Shown piece after piece: positions 56,753 through 64,000 of a DNA stretch of 64,000 nt. The position numbers were made by a program, and so were the translations under genes. The notes under the pieces were generated by a model that made no database searches, had not been told where the DNA came from, and saw nothing but the letters and a program-made list of their open reading frames with translations. The DNA lies in assembly GCA_964035015.1 (NCBI GenBank), contig OZ036002.1, positions 16,360,381-16,424,380 of the forward strand. Direction: 5' to 3'. Source of the DNA: Corallium rubrum. Taxonomy: Eukaryota > Cnidaria > Anthozoa > Scleralcyonacea > Coralliidae. Position 1 is the stretch's first letter. Each line of letters begins with the position of its first letter.

Positions 56753-57996
56753 TTAATACTGAATTGATTTTAGGTTTTTGTTTACCATGTTCACCAAACC
56801 ATCACTCAACACAAAGATCCGACAGACTGTGTCAGCCACAGTCACCTTTTTGGTAATCTCAATCAGGACCCCAGACTGTGTATTAACAATTCTTTTCTCA
56901 GTCCCAACACTATCGCGATCCTCAATGCTTCTCAAGTCAATCGCCAGAGCGAAGGCGTTCTTGTAGAACTTTTGGATTGTCAAAAACTGATCCGTGTTTT
57001 CCTTTCCACCAAACAGTCTTTTAGCCTCATCATAGAGCCGACTTTTTGGGATCCCCTGACTGAAGACAGCGTTGGGTACACCCTCAATTGTTAGCTTAAC
57101 ACTTTCAATGTTTGGATAGACGTATTCCTCACTATCAGTCCGGGTTTTATTTGTTAACATCATCACGATTCCTTTCATAGACTTTCGTGGGAGGTTAATG
57201 TGTTCGTTGATCAGGGTTGATCCAGCCGTCCATTCAGTTGACTTCATTAATGTTACGTGTTTGTAGGATAACGATCGACCAACCGTGTACAGCGAGATTA
57301 TCTCACTGGCGATGTCGGTGTTATCAATCGTCTCATACTCCAGTTCGAGGTTTTCCAGTGTGTACCCATCAACAGATTCACTTGACTGGGCCACCATAAC
57401 ATCACTCGCCTTTGGTAAGCTAATGACGTAGCGTAAGTTGTTGTACATTTCAAAGGGAGCGTAAAGCCCATGAGCCTCAAGGATTTTATCCAGTTTCACC
57501 CTCAGCTTTGTCCCATGGATTGTGAGCATCAAAGCGTCAGCCACCTTTTCAGTGTCCCCAGAGGAAGCCCCACTGTCGTCCTTAGACATCAGCTTTCTCA
57601 GGTTCTCTGGACCGATTCCATATACCCAACCATCTGATCCCTTACACTCTTCGGTAGCCAGAGATCTCTGTACACACCGAAGACACTTTCACCCGTATTG
57701 TCGTAAACAGTTTCACCGGCTAGCTTGACGACCAACCTTTCAACCAGAAGCTTGGAGAGATTGTTTAGGAACCACGACTTGGTATTAGCGTTCTTGAAGT
57801 CGAACAATAGATGAAAGCTACCCGGGACCAAACAGCTATCGGGTTTTAGCTTTGGTATGTCGATGTAAAGGTCCTCACCAGGGTTGACTTTGTTGGGATT
57901 CATGGTGATCGTATGTCTTGTTCTACTTCCCCTAATTTCCGACATCCTCGCCCGTCTGAATCCAGGTAACAGCTCTGTCTGACTTCTGTTGGTCAT
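56753..57996 (-). pseudogene. Polinton-like major-capsid-type protein, split by a 2-base frameshift
   Basis: The upstream piece (57,996-57,598) has NPNKVNPGEDLYIDIPKL, LVPGSFHLLFDF and LVERLVVKLAGETVYDN, which read like the N-terminal jelly-roll of a capsid protein. The downstream piece (57,589-56,753, 278 codons) continues with MYNNLRYVISLP, IVMMLTNKTRTD and LTIQKFYKNAFALAI. The open frames change at about 57,605, where an extra TA-type dinucleotide shifts the frame; the intended reading continues across it. About 410 residues in total, shorter than the roughly 600 of well-known Polinton capsids. Assigned by context and fold-like features, not by a certain family match. Confidence 0.7.
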
Positions 57997-58013
57997 ATAC
58001 TACATAACAGACT

Positions 58014-59246
58014 TTATTTCCTACTTTTTCTGTTTTTCCAGTAGTCATACAATAACCACGCCATAGCTATGGCTAAAACCCACAGATTGTTGGCTAACCA
58101 TACTATTCCTTTTGCTCCCCAAGTCAGAACCTGTGTTACTAGGTTGAATAGTGGTGCTAACAGAGGTCCCAAACTCTTACCCAGGTTAGCGAGTGCCTTA
58201 GCGAAACCACCAACAGCTTTTGCTCCCCCCGAAACAACATTTCTGGCCGCCACAACTATTGTCGTTACAATCCCAGCTATGGTGATGGCTATAGCAGACA
58301 GACCAACCATATTTTTCCTAGCCCACCTCTTGAAACGTTCCAACCTACTTAGGTCATTGCTTTCCACCTCATTGGTTAAGACAGACACGGCTTCTGTGTG
58401 TTCAGGCCTCTCACCAATCCTAATTCTTATGCTGTCTGCCTTTAGTTCCGCTGTATCGCTGAAGCTATTGTAGTACTGTTTCCTAACAAGGTCGGTTTCG
58501 TTTGATGCTTTCACTCTGTAGTCTTCGGCCAGTATTTCAAGAAATCCGATTTTTTCCGTATCCGTACCTTGTGGGTTGTGTATTCCGGAGAGTTCTCTTA
58601 CTTCCTGTTCGGGTATAAATATTCCTTCCGCCTGTTCTTGTAGGTCTTTCTCTCTTTCTTCAACCCAACCGTCGATCACTGAACTTGCTCGTGAGACTAT
58701 ATTAACCACCACTTCTTCAGAAAGCATTGGGTTGCCGATAATTTCCTCAACCGCTCCCTCAGCCGTTTCATAATGTACAATTCTGGCTTTTTCTAACAGT
58801 TCTTTGAAAAGTATGACGGATTCGGCTATGTTTTTTGATTTGTTTTCACTGTACCTAATTCCAACACCATCAGATACGAGAATTTTCACACCATTAAAAA
58901 ATGCTCCGTTGACGCGACCCTTCCTATTAAAGGAAAACTCAGTCTGTTCTATTATGTTCTTGGACGATATACCGTCTTTCTTATTTACTATAGCATTTAA
59001 CTCTGTGTGAAAGAGCTGCTTTTTATCACGTGTGATGGACCCTTTCATTGACCCAACATCACTACCAATGTCGGGCACCCCATCCTCAATACGGGTTATG
59101 TGTTCCGAAGGTTTGGATACGGGATTGTCCAGTTTGGGGTCATCATTGTTGTCACCTACGGAACCCGTCTCGTCGATACCATTTTCTTCTCTCTCTCTGC
59201 CTTCACCACGCTCATCCATTTCGATGTTGACTTTTCCCTCAGCCAT
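58014..59246 (-). CDS. Polinton-like element, large protein with C-terminal membrane segments (410 aa)
   Basis: The first 75 residues are acidic and disordered. The middle (80-290) is helical and mixed. The C-terminus has hydrophobic stretches at about 315-333 (VGLSAIAITIAGIVTTIVV), 336-372 (Gly/Ala-rich, amphipathic: GGAKAVGGFAKALANLGKS) and 385-402 (WLANNLWVLAIAMAWLLY), ending KNRKSRK. It resembles membrane-active minor virion proteins in layout. It lies between the capsid gene and the minor virion-type gene and starts 7 bp after the latter ends. Family not recognised. Confidence 0.6.
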   Translation of the reverse strand: MAEGKVNIEMDERGEGREREENGIDETGSVGDNNDDPKLDNPVSKPSEHITRIEDGVPDIGSDVGSMKGSITRDKKQLFHTELNAIVNKKDGISSKNIIEQTEFSFNRKGRVNGAFFNGVKILVSDGVGIRYSENKSKNIAESVILFKELLEKARIVHYETAEGAVEEIIGNPMLSEEVVVNIVSRASSVIDGWVEEREKDLQEQAEGIFIPEQEVRELSGIHNPQGTDTEKIGFLEILAEDYRVKASNETDLVRKQYYNSFSDTAELKADSIRIRIGERPEHTEAVSVLTNEVESNDLSRLERFKRWARKNMVGLSAIAITIAGIVTTIVVAARNVVSGGAKAVGGFAKALANLGKSLGPLLAPLFNLVTQVLTWGAKGIVWLANNLWVLAIAMAWLLYDYWKNRKSRK

Positions 59247-59252
59247 TATACA

Positions 59253-59923
59253 CTAACCTATGTACAACTCAAGCAGAACAGCTCCGATCCCAACCGGCCG
59301 ACCTACTGAATGATCATTGTTTCCACGGACCCTAAAGGTCATCTTACCATAAACACCCTTTCGAATCTCAGCTTTCGACTCAATGTCTGTGTAGTGCTGT
59401 ACACTCCCTTTCAGACTCTGTTCAGAGGTTATTGGAAGAGCACCAATCAGATTACTCCTCCTCCCATTGTCCAGACAGCGTCACACAAGATCTCGACATA
59501 CCTCAACCCTCTATTGATGTCCACTTGGTTTGGACTGTTCGTCCACCCACTACCACCGTTTATCACATCATCCTCATCAAACCCCAAAAGAAGACCCATC
59601 TTCCCAAGTTTCAACTTTTCCGACGTTCTTATCCTAGATGTTCCGTTGTAAACATTCTTTCCGAATTCAACCGTCCCACCAGACCCCCTGGCTAGAGTTT
59701 TGACGAACGTTTCCAACGCGTCAAAGTCCAGATAACCTTCGGTAGCGGGCGACTTCATATCACCAAACCACACCGAGTCGTTCAGACCTGACACCACGTT
59801 GTTGTAGTTCCAGTATACCGTCGCTTTCTTCAGCATTATTTGTGGTTTCGGATTTATCACCATGATAGGTTGTTCGAAGTAGACAGTCTTCTCACCATTT
59901 TCAATGAACAATGTTAACCTCAT
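59253..59923 (-). pseudogene. Polinton-like minor virion-type protein, frameshifted
   Basis: The frame from 59,923 (LTLFIENGEKTVYFEQPIMV...) stops at 59,447, but a second frame carries on at once (LIGALPITSEQSLKG ... GIGAVLLELYIG) to a TAG at 59,253, so one frameshift near 59,450 divides a protein of about 220 residues. Beta-rich. The position beside capsid-type genes suggests a minor capsid or fibre-base protein; inference only. Confidence 0.6.
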
Positions 59924-59937
59924 TACCTGAGTATATA

Positions 59938-60757
59938 TTAACCCAGATTTTGTACGTCACTTTCAGGTATCCATGAGTTGTGCTTGTTGTCATAACCCAA
60001 CCACTTGACCAACACCATCTTCCTTCCCGCGACTTTCTTCCTTTTCAGTACCTTCTCCACCCTATAAACGTCATCCTTCTTATCCACCGGCGACAGCTCT
60101 TCCTCATAGAACTTTCCGATAATCGGTTCACCCTCAGCGTCCTCTATCTCGTAAACGTTTGGATCACCACGGATGACCTTCACTATCCTAAAGATTTCCT
60201 CAGTGAAGTTAGCTTCATAACTCTTTGTAAATATACTCTTGTACTTTGACACCTTCACAGTGTCTCCAATCCTGAACCTGGGTAAGGGGTGATCACCAAA
60301 ATGGTGACCAAACAACGTATTCCAAACCTGATTTTCGTTTGACTTATTAACGTCCTTGGGCTTCAGCATAACGACACTATGTTTTGTGTTGTTATAACCC
60401 TCAACGAGGTCGTCCAGGACATCAATCCACCTATAAGTCCCCTTGGTGTAAAAATACTTCCACATAGCAGTTTTTAGTGTTCTGTTAAACCGTTCGACAA
60501 TCGCTGCTTTCTTGTCTGAGTGCATACTGAAGTACTCAACACCGTGTTCCTTCAGTAGGTCTTTCACACCGACGTTGTAAAACTCCTTTCCGTCGTCGAA
60601 CTGAGCCAGGTCAGGATAACTACCAAGGCGACCTCTGAACTGTTCCAACAGCTCAGCCACAGCCCCAGTCATGTTACTCGTGTCCTTCCTGTAAACGGGA
60701 ACGGCGAAGGCATACCTACTCAGAATCTCAACAGTCGTTAGGATCCAGTAATACCCT
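59938..60757 (-). pseudogene. Polinton-like integrase, C-terminal part with chromodomain
   Basis: WILTTVEILSRYAFAVPV, then FDDGKEF with the second catalytic Asp (about residue 64 of the open frame), KAAIVERFNRTLK with the catalytic Glu (97), an SH3-like part (RFRIGDTVKVSK), and a C-terminal chromodomain (VEKVLKRKKVAGRKMVLVKW, LGYDNKHNSWIPESD). In Polintons the retrovirus-type integrase cuts and joins ends giving 6-bp duplications; the chromodomain can guide it to chromatin. The N-terminal part continues at 61,197 after a retrotransposon insertion. Apart from that insertion the two parts are open. Confidence 0.9.
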
Positions 60758-61196
60758 TTATTTGACGTACGACCATATAACACCGGTTTTAGAACAGCTA
60801 AAATGGCTGCCAGTGCGTGATATGTTAAGGCTACGAGATGTTGTTATGACCTTTAAATATATTAAGGGAATGGCTCCAGCATACTTATGTGGTAGGTTCA
60901 TTACAAGAATGCGTGTACATGATCGCAATACTAGATATAATAATAAGTTGGAAATTCCTTTGTGTAAGTCAGCTGCCGGACAGCGAAGTTTCTTATACAG
61001 AGCGGTTGCCTTGTGGAATCAATTACCGGATGATATTAAGAACAAAGAGCAACTAAAAAGTTTTAAGACGGATTTTAAACGTATTCTTCTTAAATAATTT
61101 ATTAGATATATAGTTACATATTTTAATATTTACTGACTTCTTTGTAATTAACTACTGAAAAGCCCTTTGGGAGTATTTAATAAAGTATGTATGTAT
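60758..61196 (+). mobile_element. 3' end of an L2/CR1-type retrotransposon inserted in the integrase gene
   Basis: Plus-strand frame 60,762-61,097 reads HITPVLEQLKWLPVRDML, FKYIKGMAPAYL and LWNQLPDDIKN, the C-terminal tail of an L2/CR1-group polyprotein. A 100-bp 3' UTR follows, ending in (ATGT)n-type repeats (GTATGTATGTATT). Severely 5'-truncated, as is usual for target-primed insertion. ATT occurs at both junctions. Confidence 0.8.
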
Positions 61197-61551
61197 TCTG
61201 GTTCTTGTACTTTCCCATATCAACCAGGTCCATCTGTATCTGTTCACCGAGATGGCTGACGAACGTCTGTCTGAACTTATGCTTTCTCACAACTGGTTTG
61301 TACCTCGTATACGTGTCCTGTGTTTTCAGCCAATCCCTTACCACCTTCCTACTCACATCAAGACCTTCCCCCAATGCGTTCTGGTAGAACCGTTCAGCTG
61401 ACTGATATCCTGTTTTCGGATTGTACCATATATCTCTCAGTTCCTGTTCCAGCCCAACCCCGGCGTCCATATAACCTAACCTATGATATATGGATAAGAC
61501 CTTAAGAGAATTTTTCACCAAATATCCATACGCCGATAGAACTAAGTTCAT
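61197..61551 (-). pseudogene. Polinton-like integrase, N-terminal part
   Basis: 124-codon frame: YNPKTGYQSAERFYQNAL, VVRDWLKTQDTYTRYKP, then GEQIQMDLVDMGKYK, carrying the first catalytic Asp (Asp108 or Asp111). This is the usual head of Polinton integrases. The last few residues of the open frame come from the inserted retrotransposon. Together with 59,938-60,757 it makes a full D,D-E enzyme interrupted once. Confidence 0.85.
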
Positions 61552-61660
61552 AACTGATTAGTGATTCAGTCTTCGGTCAGTCAGAACCTGGTGTGTTCTT
61601 CGGACCTATCAACGATACATACATCTACACTGGCGATACAGATTTTAAGAACAATAAAAA

Positions 61661-62860
61661 CTACACCAAGTATTTAACAATAAATAAGCCATCACCTGGA
61701 TTCAGGACTGGTAATTTTGCCATAAAAAAGTCCTCACCGTTAACATAAATCCTGAAATTGTTAAGGTCGTAGTCTATGGCGTTGTTTGATAGATACGTAA
61801 ACTTCGAGAAGTCATATTTTCCCTCAATGTCCCTCTTCCAGTGTCGCTTACCCTGAACTTTCTGTACCATACCACCACCAAGCCATATCTTTGGAAATCT
61901 TGGTGGTTGTTTGTGGACACCTTGGTAGTTGACTTCAGAATTAATACCAAACCTCATACCCTTCGACGCACGTCTGAGTAAGTTATTGTATCCTAAGATT
62001 TTCTCCTTCAGTATCGTCAATGAGCCCGGTACTAACCACGTGTCAGGACTTATGGCTAGGTTCTGGGTGACGTTAGTATCTGATATTGCCCTGTTCATGT
62101 TCAGAATCCAAGTACTGACAGAATAGTTAACGATAGCATCCTGTACAAGGACTCTGAATTCTTGCTGTGTCTCGAGACTACCAGCACCTTTGTTAACAAT
62201 ACTGATCCTTGTTTTAGCCTGTGAACCAAGAACGGCGTAAACGTAAGCCTCGATAGACTCATTGAGATACTGCAGACCTACCCTGGTGAAACCATTTGTC
62301 CGTAAGGGGATGAATCTTCTGTAGTGTGTCTTATAATCACTATTGAGACGCCACATCCACTCATGAAATGGACGGTTGTGTTTGAAACCAGAGTGAGGAT
62401 TAATCAGGAACTTTTTTTCTCTAGGTATATTCGCCATGTTGTCAATCACATCGTGTTCTCCGACGCCAAACTCCCTCATTAGGTCTCTCCTCTTTTCCGT
62501 TATGAGACGTCTTAGTATACGCCGCGTGGTAAAATAAAGGTGGAAACGCATGATACTGGTAACCACTGGATAGACATCGTCTGAGAATTTTAGGTGTTCT
62601 ACCCCAACGCCACAGCAGTACGAACTGAGGTAGACAGCAAAGATGAGCTGGTAATAAGGTTCATTGTTATTCCACCATACCGCGATGTCCGTCCGACTAC
62701 CAAAGACACACCAAGAAAACGGTCCACACTTAGAAACATTAGACGACAAACCTGACGAACATACTGACAGACCAGCCGTCCATACACCTGACAAACCAAC
62801 CGTCCATACACCTGACAAACCAGTCGTCCATACGTCTGATAGACAACCAAAGCCAGACAA
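61661..62860 (-). CDS. Polinton-like element, 399-codon protein of unknown family
   Basis: The open frame starts at 62,860, but the first 60 or so codons are antisense to a likely real plus-strand gene and look non-native (WTTGLSGVWT repeats). A start at Met104 (62,551) or somewhat upstream is more credible. The body has helical RRILRRLITEKRRDL, then ISPDTWLVPGSLTIL, which echoes the PDSCLVPGSF motif of the capsid-type protein at 57.8 kb, so a distant jelly-roll relation is possible. Function otherwise unknown. Confidence 0.55.
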   Translation of the reverse strand: MSGFGCLSDVWTTGLSGVWTVGLSGVWTAGLSVCSSGLSSNVSKCGPFSWCVFGSRTDIAVWWNNNEPYYQLIFAVYLSSYCCGVGVEHLKFSDDVYPVVTSIMRFHLYFTTRRILRRLITEKRRDLMREFGVGEHDVIDNMANIPREKKFLINPHSGFKHNRPFHEWMWRLNSDYKTHYRRFIPLRTNGFTRVGLQYLNESIEAYVYAVLGSQAKTRISIVNKGAGSLETQQEFRVLVQDAIVNYSVSTWILNMNRAISDTNVTQNLAISPDTWLVPGSLTILKEKILGYNNLLRRASKGMRFGINSEVNYQGVHKQPPRFPKIWLGGGMVQKVQGKRHWKRDIEGKYDFSKFTYLSNNAIDYDLNNFRIYVNGEDFFMAKLPVLNPGDGLFIVKYLV

Positions 62861-62927
62861 TGAGTTGGGAATCCTATTGGTCCTAATAGTTGTGTCTGGG
62901 TATCTGTTCAGTAAATATGTCCTATAA
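62664..62927 (+). CDS. Polinton-like element, tail-anchored membrane protein (87 aa)
   Basis: Three to four repeats of VHTPDKP (residues about 39-58), then a single membrane segment at the C-terminus (LGILLVLIVVSGYLF). It ends 3 bp before the next plus-strand ATG, as in a packed viral gene block. It overlaps the N-terminal end of the 399-codon minus-strand frame; codon content favours this strand here. Function unknown. Confidence 0.5.
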   Translation: MLFHHTAMSVRLPKTHQENGPHLETLDDKPDEHTDRPAVHTPDKPTVHTPDKPVVHTSDRQPKPDNELGILLVLIVVSGYLFSKYVL

Positions 62928-62930
62928 TAT

Positions 62931-63722
62931 ATGAGTCTGTTTTATGGTTACAGCAAACCGGACATGGTAACTAAGAAACAACTCAGCGATAAGCTAAGAG
63001 AGGTCCTTAACACAAAGGTTCGTGACTACAAGGTCATCTTTGACCTAAACGTAACCAGATCCAGTAAAAACGCGGTCTCCAAACTCTCTCCTTTTGTTGA
63101 TTACATAGAGGACAGAGACGGTGAGACCAACTCAACCATGTTCTGGAGACCCTCTAGTATCAACCCACAGCTAAACACCGCCGGTGATCACCACTTCCTT
63201 TACCCTGAGACGACGATAAGAACAGCCTTCCACGCTAACGTACCCAGATTCATGTTCACTGATGTCTCAGTTTTCGTTGTGGTAAAGAGGAATAGTGTGA
63301 GATCGGCGTCGGGTACCTGGGAAACAATCGTTTCCAATGTCAATGTTAACGATGGTAGAAGCCTTGGGTTTAAAGCTGGGGTGAATAACAAACTGGTTTT
63401 CGGTGGGATGACACCGTCTAGGTTTCGTGAGTGCACAATTCCAGCGAAGTTCATCGGAAAAAAGGTCTTGGTATCTGCCCACTGGCTATCCGGACTTAGA
63501 GTGTCACACATCAGGAGAAATGGTGAGATACTGAGAGACTCATACTCTATGTGTGACCTCGATCAGATAGGGGCATCTTATCTGAATGTGTTCGGGGTAA
63601 ACAGCTTAAAAAGTTTTTATTCAGACATCAGCTTCTACGGTATGAAGATCGTAGAGGGTCGTCTTGGGGAACCCGAGATTGGGAGAATCTGTAAGGAGGT
63701 TATGGCTGAATATGACCTGTAA
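62931..63722 (+). CDS. Polinton-like element, concanavalin/LamG-like surface protein (263 aa)
   Basis: Beta-rich throughout; SVFVVVKRNS, VLVSAHWLSG and the end SFYSDISFYGMKIVEGRLG followed by EPEIGRICKEVM fit the last strands of a LamG/concanavalin-A-type lectin domain. Such domains in virion surface proteins bind glycans. The frame is intact. Assigned from pattern, not from a certain match. Confidence 0.55.
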   Translation: MSLFYGYSKPDMVTKKQLSDKLREVLNTKVRDYKVIFDLNVTRSSKNAVSKLSPFVDYIEDRDGETNSTMFWRPSSINPQLNTAGDHHFLYPETTIRTAFHANVPRFMFTDVSVFVVVKRNSVRSASGTWETIVSNVNVNDGRSLGFKAGVNNKLVFGGMTPSRFRECTIPAKFIGKKVLVSAHWLSGLRVSHIRRNGEILRDSYSMCDLDQIGASYLNVFGVNSLKSFYSDISFYGMKIVEGRLGEPEIGRICKEVMAEYDL

Positions 63723-63727
63723 TTAGA

Positions 63728-64000
63728 ATGAAGAGAAAAAGCGTTATCAGCTTCAACCACATTGGTAAAAACCTCCAATCGGCTGAGGTAGACAAACTAC
63801 AAAGACTTTATTCGTATTATCATAGGCTAGCGACTTGTCACAAATGGAAACACATCAGGCTGAGGAGACTGAAAATGATCCTCGAGACGGTCAGTACTGG
63901 ACTGACTGTGATTGGGGGAATAGCCGGTGGTGTTACAGCTAACCCATTAATTCTCGGAACCATAGCCGGTCCTGGCGTCCTGATCCAAGGGTATATGACC
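63728..64000 (+). CDS. Polinton-like element, hydrophobic protein, C-terminus beyond window
   Basis: ATG 5 bp after the stop of the upstream gene; 91 codons are visible (MKRKSVISFNHIGKN...). Basic start, helical YYHRLATCHKWKHIRLRRLK, then a long Gly-rich hydrophobic stretch (LTVIGGIAGGVTANPLILG). It has no stop before the window edge. Looks like a membrane-active virion protein; family not recognised. Confidence 0.5.
   Translation, partial: MKRKSVISFNHIGKNLQSAEVDKLQRLYSYYHRLATCHKWKHIRLRRLKMILETVSTGLTVIGGIAGGVTANPLILGTIAGPGVLIQGYMT

Larger units (their letters stand above)
55341..64000. mobile_element. Polinton-like element, left end at 55,341, right end beyond the window
   Basis: The left end AGTAGTATAGGACTTGGGGG begins exactly where the duplicated flank is broken. 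The six bases before it (TTCAAT) would be the target duplication. Minus-strand genes: hypothetical, packaging ATPase, capsid-type protein (two pieces), membrane protein, minor virion-type protein, integrase with chromodomain, and a 399-codon protein. Plus-strand genes start at 62.66 kb. No DNA polymerase B or cysteine protease is seen; they may lie past 64,000. Confidence 0.85.

Noticed and set aside
59032-59695. Plus-strand frames opposite the Polinton-like virion genes
   Set aside because: Antisense shadows; gene spacing and composition support the minus strand.

Overview
The window is eukaryotic and comes from an invertebrate, most likely a cnidarian or similar marine animal. This rests on spliced genes (GT/AG junctions), long simple-sequence tracts, and a repeat mix of Polinton-like, hAT, BEL/Pao, Gypsy, R2-like and 2A-bearing CR1-type elements. 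The species cannot be named from the sequence. Almost everything is transposon-derived. The one confident cellular gene is the last coding exon of midasin (MDN1, ribosome-assembly AAA ATPase) at about 22.75-23.01 kb. Two weaker first-exon candidates lie at 13.84 and 49.39 kb.

Layout. 0-2.7 kb: minus-strand non-LTR retrotransposon (ORF1 split by a Harbinger-type MITE; ORF2 with a 2A motif before its endonuclease), cut by the window edge. 3.0-6.7 kb: foldback MITEs and a decayed Gypsy element with very short LTRs, itself holding a Tc1/mariner-type remnant. 7.6-12.8 kb: a rearranged R2/NeSL-type element (reverse transcriptase plus restriction-like endonuclease) with a 1-kb TIR element inside it. 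16.3-21.8 kb: a TIR element filled with alternating 0.27-kb and 0.95-kb tandem modules. 24.6-26.3 kb: tRNA-derived SINE pieces. 28.4-33.4 kb: a 4.95-kb near-perfect palindrome with AG...CT ends and a 6-bp target duplication; each arm carries a packaging-type ATPase and a small membrane protein. 34.0-43.1 kb: a decayed BEL/Pao element with a CR1-type element in its gag. 44.1-49.2 kb: a multi-exon DNA transposon with 9-bp TSD and a RING-like C-terminus. 49.9-54.6 kb: an hAT transposon. 55.3-64.0 kb: a Polinton-like element with integrase-chromodomain, packaging ATPase, capsid-type and membrane proteins, running off the window.

The two Polinton-like objects are the main interest. The larger one carries an integrase (now broken by a retrotransposon tail) and virion-type genes in two divergent blocks. 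The smaller one has Polinton-type ends and TSD but no integrase, so it would have needed one supplied in trans. Its two ATPase copies carry different lesions.

A duplicated flank (49.57-54.68 and 55.01-55.34 kb) acts as a built-in empty site. It proves the hAT boundaries and 8-bp TSD, and fixes the left end of the larger Polinton-like element at 55,341.

TRANSPOSON DECAY: nearly every mobile-element gene here has at least one frameshift, stop or insertion. The two 96-aa ORFs, the right-arm ATPase ORF and several Polinton-like genes are still open.
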